From JBBEAM01 sp040882845 (GTDB lineage Bacteria; Pseudomonadota; Alphaproteobacteria; Kiloniellales; DSM-21159), in the NCBI GenBank assembly GCA_040882845.1, contig JBBEAM010000007.1, positions 744,001-808,000 of the forward strand: DNA of 64,000 bases. The letters are read 5' to 3'. The stretch's first letter is position 1. The number at the start of each line of letters is the position of its first letter. A model generated the notes under the pieces. It was not told where the DNA came from, did no database searches, and worked only from the letters and a program-made list of their open reading frames with translations. The position numbers and the translations under genes were made by a program. This document shows, in pieces, positions 26,547-33,727 of this stretch.

Positions 26547-27559
26547 GGTGCGGCAGCCCTTTCCACCCAGTCGGGTACCGGAAGGTTTTTGGAGCGCAGG
26601 AACTCCGGGTTGAACAGCCTGCTGGAGTAGCGGGTGCCGTAGTCGCAGAGCACGGTGACGATGGTGTGACCCGGCCCCATCTCCCTGGCCAGCTTGATGG
26701 CGCCGCCGACATTGATCCCGCTGGAGCCGCCAAGACAGAAACCTTCATGCTCGAAGAGGTCGAAGACCAGCGGGATGGCCTCTTCGTCGGGTACCTGGAA
26801 CAGGCGGTCGATGGGCGCGTCCTCGATGTTCTTGGTGATCCGGCCCTGACCGATGCCTTCGGTGATCGAGCTGCCTTCGGGCTTGGCCTCGCCGCTCTTG
26901 AGCAGCGAGTAGATGCCAGACCCCATGGGGTCGGCGAGGCCGATCACGACATTCGGATTGCGCTCTTTCAGCGCCATGCCGACGCCGGCCAGCGTGCCGC
27001 CGGTGCCGACCGAACAGATGAAGCCGTCGAGCTTGCCGCCGGTCTGCTCCCAGATCTCCGGGCCGGTGCCTTCGATGTGGGCCTGGCGGTTGGCGACGTT
27101 GTCGAACTGGTTGGCCCAGAGCGCGCCCTTGGGGTCGCTTTCGGCCAGTTCTTCGGCCAGCCTTTGGGAGACGTGGACGTAGTTCTCGGGGTTCTTGTAG
27201 GGAACGGCGGGCACCTGCTTCAGCTCGGCCCCGGCCAGCTTCAGCGCCGCCTTCTTCTCCTCGCTCTGGGTCTCGGGAATGACGATCACGGTGCGGTAGC
27301 CCAGCGCCCTCGCGACATGGGCGAGGCCGATGCCGGTGTTGCCGGCGGTGCCTTCGACGATCACCCCGCCGGGCTTCAGCACGCCGCGCTTTTCGGCATC
27401 GCGCACGATATAGAGCGCCGCGCGGTCCTTGACCGAGCCGCCGGGGTTGAGGAACTCGGCCTTGCCGAGAATCTCGCAGCCGGTCTCATCCGAGGCCTTG
27501 CGCAGACGCACCAGCGGCGTGCGTCCGACCGTTCCGGTAAATCCGTCTCTGATATCCAT
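26543..27559 (-). CDS. cysK: Cysteine synthase (O-acetylserine sulfhydrylase)
   Basis: The 338-residue fold-type II PLP enzyme has the Schiff-base Lys44 in NPGGSVKDRAA, the substrate loop TAGNTG at 71-76, the PLP phosphate loop SVGTGGTLAGVG and the late segment GGSSGINVGGA. It makes cysteine from O-acetylserine and sulfide. At about 338 residues it is slightly longer than E. coli CysK (323). It is the first of six overlapping genes, sharing four bases with alaX. Confidence 0.92.
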   Translation of the reverse strand: MDIRDGFTGTVGRTPLVRLRKASDETGCEILGKAEFLNPGGSVKDRAALYIVRDAEKRGVLKPGGVIVEGTAGNTGIGLAHVARALGYRTVIVIPETQSEEKKAALKLAGAELKQVPAVPYKNPENYVHVSQRLAEELAESDPKGALWANQFDNVANRQAHIEGTGPEIWEQTGGKLDGFICSVGTGGTLAGVGMALKERNPNVVIGLADPMGSGIYSLLKSGEAKPEGSSITEGIGQGRITKNIEDAPIDRLFQVPDEEAIPLVFDLFEHEGFCLGGSSGINVGGAIKLAREMGPGHTIVTVLCDYGTRYSSRLFNPEFLRSKNLPVPDWVERAAAP

Positions 27560-27601
27560 CCGAGCGCTTCCTTTCTGCTCCCGGCGCGGGAAAGGCGGAG
27601 A

Positions 27602-28246
27602 TTAGCTGCCAGCCCAGCGCCGCCGCAAGCTCGGCCGGTTGATCTCCAGCCACAGCAGTGCGATGGCGCCGATGGCGTTGCTGATCTCGCCGTTGCGCAG
27701 TTTCGCGAAGGCCTCCTCCGCGGGCAGGGCGAAGACCTCGATGTCCTCGCCCTCCTCGATCAGGCCGTGGATGCCGCCGGCTCCCTCGGCTTCGACCTCG
27801 CCGCAGTAGAGGGTGATACTTTCGGAAGTGCCGCCGGGCGACATCAGGTAGGTGCCGATTTCGTGCAGTCGCTGCGGCGTCAGGCCGGCTTCCTCTTCGG
27901 TTTCGCGCCGGGCCAACTGCTCTGGGCTCTCGCCGTCGCGGTCGAGCACGCCGGCGACGATCTCGATCAGCCAGGGGTCATAGCCGGCGGTCAGCGCCGG
28001 CAAGCGGAACTGCCGCAGCAGGACCACCTCGTCGCGGCGCGGGTCGTAGGGCAGCAGGGCGGCGCAGTGGCCGCGCTCGAAGACTTCGCGAGTCATCTCC
28101 GGCGACCAGCCGCCGGCGTGGCTGCGGTGGCGCAGCCGATAGCGGTCGAGCCGGAAGTAGCCCTGGTAGACGGTTTCGCGCTCCAAGATTTCCACGGCCG
28201 GGTGTTCGCGTGGCCTCGCTTTCGCGCCGTCTTCGCCCTCGCTCAT
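27602..28246 (-). CDS. Nudix hydrolase, ADP-ribose pyrophosphatase type
   Basis: The 214-residue protein has a Nudix box at about 99-122 (GVLDRDGESPEQLARRETEEEAGL, catalytic RETEEEAG core). It is preceded by ALLPYDPRRDEVVLLRQFR and PWLIEIVAG and followed by TYLMSPGGTSES, which points to the ADP-ribose/NDP-sugar diphosphatase (NudF) subgroup. ATG 28246 was chosen; the frame is open 54 codons further but that part runs towards the divergent hydrolase gene and is not conserved in character. It lies 42 bp upstream of cysK and may share its transcript. Confidence 0.88.
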   Translation of the reverse strand: MSEGEDGAKARPREHPAVEILERETVYQGYFRLDRYRLRHRSHAGGWSPEMTREVFERGHCAALLPYDPRRDEVVLLRQFRLPALTAGYDPWLIEIVAGVLDRDGESPEQLARRETEEEAGLTPQRLHEIGTYLMSPGGTSESITLYCGEVEAEGAGGIHGLIEEGEDIEVFALPAEEAFAKLRNGEISNAIGAIALLWLEINRPSLRRRWAGS

Positions 28247-28376
28247 GCTCCGATCCCTTTGCGCCGACTGATACTGTATCTTGGTTTGGCTTCGTCCCGT
28301 GCAAAACGGAAGATTGTCCCGCGACACTGCAACCTGTCTTTCCCCGGCGTCAGCAAACAGCAAAAAGGCCCCTATC

Positions 28377-29594
28377 ATGTCGATCCGCAGCGAGAAACAG
28401 AGCTTCACCGGCGCCAGCGGCGCAACGCTGGCCGCGCGTCTCGACCTGCCGTCGGGGACGCCGCGCGCCTATGCCCTCTTCGCCCACTGCTTCACCTGCA
28501 CCAAGGATATCCTCGCCGCCTCCAGAATCGCGGCGGGGCTGGCGGCGCGCGGCATCGCCACGCTGCGCTTCGACTTCACCGGACTGGGCCACAGCGACGG
28601 CGAGTTCGCCAACGAGAACTTTTCCTCGAACGTCGGCGACCTGGTGCGCGCGGCCGACTTCCTGCGCGACAAGCATGCCGCACCCTCCGTCCTGATCGGA
28701 CACAGCCTGGGCGGCGCGGCCGTGCTGGCGGCCGCCGGCCGGATTCCCGAGGCGCGGGCCGTTGCGACCATCGCCGCCCCGGCCGATCCGGCCCATGTCG
28801 CCGCCCACTTCACCGAAGCGCGCGCGGAGATCGAGGCCAAGGGCGAGGCCGAGGTGCTGCTCGCCGGGCGCCCTTTCCGCATCCAGAAGCAGTTCCTGGA
28901 GGATATCGAGGGGCGCAAACTGGAGAAGGACATCGCCGGCCTGCGCAAGGCGCTGCTGGTCTTTCACGCGCCGCTGGACAGGGTGGTGGGGGTCGACAAC
29001 GCCAGCCGGATCTTCCTTGCCGCGAAGCATCCGCGGTCCTTCGTCTCCCTCGACGATGCCGATCACCTGCTGAGCGATCCCCGCGATGCCGCCTATGTCG
29101 CCGAGGTTCTGGCCGCCTGGGCCGGACGCTATCTCTTGGAGGAGGCGCCGGAGGACAGCGCGGCGGCAGAGGGCGAGGTGATCGTGACGGAGAACGGGGA
29201 AGGCGGGCTCAGCCAGACGATCCGGGTCGGGCGGCATGTCCTGCGCGCTGACGAACCGGCCTCGGCCGGGGGCGACGACAGCGGTCCGACCCCCTATGAC
29301 CTGCTGCTCGCCGGGCTCGGCGCCTGCACCTCGATGACGCTGCGGATGTATGCCGGGATGAAGAAGCTGCCGCTTGAGCGGGTCACGGTGCGCCTGCGGC
29401 ACGACAAGATCCACGCCGCCGACTGCGCTGACTGCGAGACCAAGGAGGGCAAGCTGGATCAGATCGAACGCTGGATTCACCTGGAGGGCGATCTCGACGA
29501 TGGACAACGCCAGCGCCTGCTCGAGATTGCCGAGAAATGTCCGGTGCATCGCACCCTGCATTCGGAGGTAAAAATTCGCTCGCGCCTGGAATAA
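28377..29594 (+). CDS. Alpha/beta hydrolase-OsmC fusion protein
   Basis: The 405 residues form two enzymes. Residues 1 to about 250 are an alpha/beta hydrolase with Ser110 in the nucleophile elbow GHSLG and a late His in DADHLLS. From about 265 onward lies an OsmC/Ohr-like domain with the two redox cysteines, one in LAGLGACTSMTLRMYAG and Cys388 in EKCPVHRTL. OsmC domains reduce organic hydroperoxides, so the fusion may cleave and detoxify (lipid) peroxide esters. This architecture is known in proteobacteria. The start at ATG 28377 gives a natural hydrolase N-terminus; the frame opens 32 codons earlier without a ribosome site. Confidence 0.9.
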   Translation: MSIRSEKQSFTGASGATLAARLDLPSGTPRAYALFAHCFTCTKDILAASRIAAGLAARGIATLRFDFTGLGHSDGEFANENFSSNVGDLVRAADFLRDKHAAPSVLIGHSLGGAAVLAAAGRIPEARAVATIAAPADPAHVAAHFTEARAEIEAKGEAEVLLAGRPFRIQKQFLEDIEGRKLEKDIAGLRKALLVFHAPLDRVVGVDNASRIFLAAKHPRSFVSLDDADHLLSDPRDAAYVAEVLAAWAGRYLLEEAPEDSAAAEGEVIVTENGEGGLSQTIRVGRHVLRADEPASAGGDDSGPTPYDLLLAGLGACTSMTLRMYAGMKKLPLERVTVRLRHDKIHAADCADCETKEGKLDQIERWIHLEGDLDDGQRQRLLEIAEKCPVHRTLHSEVKIRSRLE

Positions 29595-29967
29595 ACAGCT
29601 TGACCCGATTATTGCGGCCCAGCGCGTCGCGGAGAGTTCAGCGGAAGTCGCGCCCAGGAAATTTGGGGGTAACGGCCCCCCATAAAGTTTGTTAGGCTTC
29701 AACTCAGAAGTAGCTGAAGTAAAGAGCAATGAATGCGGTCGATACAACGGACCGCCAAGAACAGGAGAAGCGGGCTTTGGAGGTGTACTCGGGGCCACTT
29801 GGTTCCCGACCCCCAGATTCACCAAAGTTGGTTGGGCAGACACTCAAATTTCCGGGCAACGCCTTGGAAAGTGCGGCTGCTGTGATTTCTCCGTGCTCGT
29901 GCTGACGTAAGTCCAACCCAAGGATCTCAAGCCGCGCAGCGGCGGATCGAAACACAGGGAGACGGTA
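29595..29967 (+). other. 373-bp intergenic leader before the peptide transporter operon
   Basis: No recognised gene lies here. It contains a hairpin GGGGG-taacgg-CCCCC at 29665-29680, 71 bp after the hydrolase stop, without a following T-run. It also holds an open frame of 58 codons (29729-29905) beginning MNAVDTTDRQEQEK and ending CSC, with a weak AAAGAG upstream. Its codon choice is less GC-biased than the flanking genes, so I do not call it a gene. The ribosome site AGGGAGA before 29968 belongs to the binding-protein gene. A promoter is expected here, but no convincing -35/-10 pair was found. Confidence 0.5.
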
Positions 29968-31683
29968 ATGGCGAAGAAAGAGCTCAAGGACGAGGCTGGC
30001 AATCGGGTACATCCCTATGTGCCGGAACTCTGCAATTCACTGAAGAAGGGTGCGTGCGACAGGCGCGAGTTCCTGCGCACGGCGACCCTGCTTGGCGTTT
30101 CGGCGCCGGTGGCTTACGCGATGGCCGGCCAGATTCTCGGCGAGAAGGTCGTTCCCCAGGCCATGGCGCAGGAAGGCAAGCGCGGCGGACGGCTGCGCTC
30201 TTCCATGCGGGTGCAGCGCATGGACGATCCCGCGACCTACGACTGGACCCAGATGTCCAACCAGACCCGGCACATCCTCGAGTATCTGACGGAGACCGGC
30301 ACCGACAACATCACCCGCCCCTATCTGGCGGAGTCCTGGGAAGCCAGCGACGATCTGACCGAGTGGACTTTCAAGCTGCGTCAGGGCGTCACCTGGTCGA
30401 ACGGCGACGACTTCAACGCCGACGATGTGGTGCATAACTTCAACCGCTGGCTCGACCCCGCGGTCGGCTCCTCGAACCAGGGTCTGTTCGGCGGCCTGGC
30501 GGAGGAATACGACACCGGCGAGAAGAACGACGACGGCACTGCCAAGATGGGCAAGCGGATGCGCGAAGGGGCGGTCGAGAAGATCGATTCGCACACCGTG
30601 CGCCTGAACCTTTCGGGCCCGGAACTGGCGATCCCGGAGAACCTGTTCAACTATCCGACGGCCATCGTTCACCGCAACTTCGACGCCGAGGGCGCGGACC
30701 TAGCCAAGAATCCGGTCGGCACCGGGCCCTATAACCTAGCCGAGTTCCAGGTCGGCGAGCGTTGCCTGCTGACCCGGCGCACCGACGGCGAGCACTGGCG
30801 TGGCGATCCCTTCCTGGACGAGATCCTCTACATCGACCATGGCGACGATCCCATGGCCGGCGTTTCGGCGCTCGCCTCTGGACAGGTGGACCATATCTAC
30901 GATGTCGAGGTGACCTCGATCGACGTTCTGGACAACATTCCGAACGGTGTGCTGCATGAGGCGGTGACGGCGCAGACCGGCGTGGCGCGCATGCGCGTGA
31001 CCGAAGCGCCCTTCGACAACCTCAAGGTGCGTCAGGCCGTGGCGATGTGCATGAACCACGATCAGCTCCTGCAGATTGCCTACCGGGGCAGGGGTGCACC
31101 GGGCGAGAACCATCATGTCGCCCAGATCCATCCGGAGTACTTCCAGCTGCCGAAGCCGAAGCCAGATCCGGCCGCGGCCAAGGCTCTGCTCGCGGAAGCC
31201 GGTTACCCGGATGGCCTGACCGTCAAGATCGATCTCGGCGCGGCCGAGGCTTGGCATCTCGCGGCGATGCAGGGCTTCAAGCAGCAGCTTGAGCCCGCTG
31301 GCATCACCCTGGACCTCAACCCGATGCCGGGCGCCAGCTACTGGGATGTCTGGGACAAGACGCCCTTCGGCTTCACCTCCTGGACCCACCGTCCGCTCGG
31401 CGTGATGGTGCTAAACCTCGGCTACAAGAGCGGCGTGCCGTGGAACGAGTCGGCCTACAGCAATCCGGAGTTCGACAAGGCTCTGGAGAAGGCCAGCTCG
31501 CTGCTCGACATCGAGGAGCGCCGCGCGGCCATGGAAGAGGTTCAGAGGATCCTGCAGAACGACGCCGTGATCGCGCAGCCGCTGTGGCGTTCGATCTTCA
31601 CGGCGACGACGGACAAGGTGAAGGGGTACACCGCGCATCCGACGCAGTACCACCTCTTCAAGAACGTCTGGCTCGACGCCTAA
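29968..31683 (+). CDS. Peptide-type ABC transporter substrate-binding protein (SBP family 5) with Tat signal
   Basis: The 571-residue protein has a long N-region and then a twin-arginine motif RREFLR (Arg32-Arg33) followed by a hydrophobic stretch ending in AMAQ near residue 68, so export by Tat is likely (tatABC is at 59 kb). The mature part has family 5 features: YLAESWEASDDLTEWTFKLRQGVTWSNGDDFNADDVV, NPVGTGPYNLAEF and VRQAVAMCMNHDQLL. It should bind a peptide, opine or glycoside in the periplasm. The two permeases and a double ATPase follow, making a complete importer. Substrate unknown. Confidence 0.9.
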   Translation: MAKKELKDEAGNRVHPYVPELCNSLKKGACDRREFLRTATLLGVSAPVAYAMAGQILGEKVVPQAMAQEGKRGGRLRSSMRVQRMDDPATYDWTQMSNQTRHILEYLTETGTDNITRPYLAESWEASDDLTEWTFKLRQGVTWSNGDDFNADDVVHNFNRWLDPAVGSSNQGLFGGLAEEYDTGEKNDDGTAKMGKRMREGAVEKIDSHTVRLNLSGPELAIPENLFNYPTAIVHRNFDAEGADLAKNPVGTGPYNLAEFQVGERCLLTRRTDGEHWRGDPFLDEILYIDHGDDPMAGVSALASGQVDHIYDVEVTSIDVLDNIPNGVLHEAVTAQTGVARMRVTEAPFDNLKVRQAVAMCMNHDQLLQIAYRGRGAPGENHHVAQIHPEYFQLPKPKPDPAAAKALLAEAGYPDGLTVKIDLGAAEAWHLAAMQGFKQQLEPAGITLDLNPMPGASYWDVWDKTPFGFTSWTHRPLGVMVLNLGYKSGVPWNESAYSNPEFDKALEKASSLLDIEERRAAMEEVQRILQNDAVIAQPLWRSIFTATTDKVKGYTAHPTQYHLFKNVWLDA

Positions 31684-31697
31684 CGCGTCTTCTAGGT

Positions 31698-31724
31698 GCC
31701 GCGGAGGGAACCACCCTCCGCGGC
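31698..31724 (+). terminator. Perfect 11-bp hairpin after the binding-protein gene
   Basis: GCCGCGGAGGG pairs without mismatch with CCCTCCGCGGC around the loop AACCA, followed by ATTTTC. The weak T-run suggests partial termination, giving more binding protein than permease from one transcript, or mRNA 3'-end protection. Confidence 0.75.
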
Positions 31725-31805
31725 ATTTTCTTCCCGGCGTAGCGAAAACGGCCAAGCCCAATAACAACAAGGCGCCGGGGCAGGGGGTTTCGGGGGAGAT
31801 TCTAA

Positions 31806-32738
31806 ATGCTGGTTTTCCTGATCAGGCGGCTCGGCACCATGGCCCTGACGATGATCGTGGTTTCGATGCTGTTGTTCCTGGCGCTCGAGATCAACGTCGA
31901 GTCCGTGGCGACCAAGGTGCTCGGCCCCTATTCCTCGGACGAGCAGAGGGAAATCTGGCTCGAAGCCAATGGCTACAACGATCCTCTGCCGATCCGCTAC
32001 GGACGCTGGCTGGGCAACTTCGTCACCGGGGATTTCGGCCAGTCGATACGCTTCAAGACGCCGGTAGCCGACATCATGTGGCCGCGTCTTGGGAACACCG
32101 GGATCCTCGCGCTGGCGACCTTCGGGGTGATGATTCCCTTGTCCCTCTGTCTCGGGGTGCTCTCGGGAATGCGCGAGGGATCGCGCACCGACCGATCCAT
32201 CTCGGTCACCTCGATCATAACCACCTCGATACCTGAATTCGCCAGTGCGCCGCTGCTCTCGGCGATCTTCGTGTTCTATCTCGGCTGGTTGCCGGGAACC
32301 AGTGGGATGAGCGGCGGCTTCGATATCACACAGCTGATCCTGCCGGCCATGGTTCTGATCATCTACGACTTCGGCTACGTCACCCGCATGACGCGGGCCT
32401 CGATGGCCGAGGTGATGATGACCCACTACATCCGCACCGCGGTCCTCAAGGGGCTGCCCTACAAGACCGTGATCATGAAGCATGCCCTGCGCAACGCGCT
32501 GATCGCCCCCTTCACGGTGATTATGCTGCAGATCAACTGGCTGCTTTCGGGCGTGATCGTGGTCGAGTTCTTCTTCGCCTATAAGGGCTTCGGCGTGCTC
32601 CTGCTGGAAGCCTCGCTCAATCAGGATATCTTCCTGATCGAGGCCTGCGCCATGGTTGCCGTGTTCGTCGCCGTGATGACCCAGACCCTGGCGGACGTGG
32701 GCTACACCTACCTCAACCCACGTATCCGCTTCAGCTAA
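31806..32738 (+). CDS. Peptide-type ABC transporter permease (DppB/OppB family)
   Basis: The 310-residue protein has an N-terminal helix MLVFLIRRLGTMALTMIVVSMLLF and the typical YGRWLGNFVTGDFGQSIRFK segment, then the coupling loop YIRTAVLKGLPYKTVIMKHALRNAL. It forms the membrane channel with the next gene. A GGGGGAG ribosome site precedes ATG 31806, and the gene lies 122 bp after the binding-protein gene across the hairpin. Confidence 0.92.
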   Translation: MLVFLIRRLGTMALTMIVVSMLLFLALEINVESVATKVLGPYSSDEQREIWLEANGYNDPLPIRYGRWLGNFVTGDFGQSIRFKTPVADIMWPRLGNTGILALATFGVMIPLSLCLGVLSGMREGSRTDRSISVTSIITTSIPEFASAPLLSAIFVFYLGWLPGTSGMSGGFDITQLILPAMVLIIYDFGYVTRMTRASMAEVMMTHYIRTAVLKGLPYKTVIMKHALRNALIAPFTVIMLQINWLLSGVIVVEFFFAYKGFGVLLLEASLNQDIFLIEACAMVAVFVAVMTQTLADVGYTYLNPRIRFS

Positions 32739-32749
32739 GGGAGGGCGAG

Positions 32750-33718
32750 ATGGCAGACCAGGCAATCGTCATACCGCGCCGCGATTTCTTCCTGCTGCGC
32801 TGGTCCAGGTCCTTCTTGTTGCTGCGCGAAAGCGGCGTCGGCATGGTCGGCGCGGGGTTGGTGATCTTCTGGGTCGCGGTCGCGATCCTGGCGCCGCTGA
32901 TTGCGCCCTTCGGTCCCAACGCGACGCTGTCGCCGATCATGCCACCGGGGACGGAGTACATCGTTCAGGCGGGCATGCTGGTCGGTCAGCAGCAGGTCGA
33001 TCAGGTCTGCAGCCTGATCGAAGCCGGCATCAACCAAGGCAGCTACGACTGCGGCGTGTTCTGGTTGGGCACGGATTCCCTCGGGCGCGACATTCTCAGC
33101 CGAATTATCTGGGGGTCGCGCACGGTGCTGACTTTCGCGCCGCTGGCGACGCTCTGTGCCTACGCCGTGGGCATCCCCATGGGGCTCGCGGCCGGGTACA
33201 AGCGCGGCTGGATCGACGATGTGCTGTCGTTCATCGCCAACGTCATCCTCTCCTTCCCGGTGCTGGTGCTCTACATCATCATCATCACCTTGATCGGCGC
33301 TTCGGCGATCAACATCCTGATCGCGGTGACCTTCGCCTCGGCGCCGGGCATCATGCGCATCGTGCGCGGGCTGACACTGGACCTGCGCAGCCGCGAGTAC
33401 GTCTTCGCGGCGGAAACCCGCGGCGAGCCGACCTGGCGGATTCTCTTCATCGAGATTCTGCCCAACGCGCGCGGGCCTTTGATCGTCGATTCCATGCTGC
33501 GTCTCGGCTACACGATCATCACCATCGGCGTGCTCGGCTTCCTCGGCCTGGGCCTGCCGCCGCCAGATCCCGACTGGGGGAAGATGATCAGCGAGTTCCG
33601 CAACATGATGATGGCCTTTCCCTACATGACCATCTACCCCTGTCTGGCGATTTCCTCGCTGGTGCTCGGTTTCAATCTGCTGGCCGACGGCCTGCGCGAA
33701 ATCTCCCTGCGCGATTAG
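32750..33718 (+). CDS. Peptide-type ABC transporter permease (DppC/OppC family)
   Basis: The 322-residue protein has an N-terminal helix (about 30-50) as in the OppC_N domain, then DSLGRDILSRIIWGSRTVL and the coupling loop YVFAAETRGEPTWRILFIEILPNARGPL, both diagnostic of DppC. Between them lies an insertion of about 35 residues (QQQVDQVCSLIEAGINQGSYDCG) with two cysteines, longer than usual for this periplasmic loop; the cysteines might form a disulfide (inference). Confidence 0.92.
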   Translation: MADQAIVIPRRDFFLLRWSRSFLLLRESGVGMVGAGLVIFWVAVAILAPLIAPFGPNATLSPIMPPGTEYIVQAGMLVGQQQVDQVCSLIEAGINQGSYDCGVFWLGTDSLGRDILSRIIWGSRTVLTFAPLATLCAYAVGIPMGLAAGYKRGWIDDVLSFIANVILSFPVLVLYIIIITLIGASAINILIAVTFASAPGIMRIVRGLTLDLRSREYVFAAETRGEPTWRILFIEILPNARGPLIVDSMLRLGYTIITIGVLGFLGLGLPPPDPDWGKMISEFRNMMMAFPYMTIYPCLAISSLVLGFNLLADGLREISLRD

Positions 33719-33727
33719 GAGCATGGC

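Noticed and set aside
26666..29251. 861-codon plus-strand frame antisense to cysK and the Nudix gene and out of frame with the hydrolase
   Set aside because: It covers recognised genes in other frames and shows no domain.
29704..30012. 102-codon minus-strand frame in the leader of the peptide operon
   Set aside because: It overlaps the start of the binding-protein gene, has no ribosome site and no protein-like composition.
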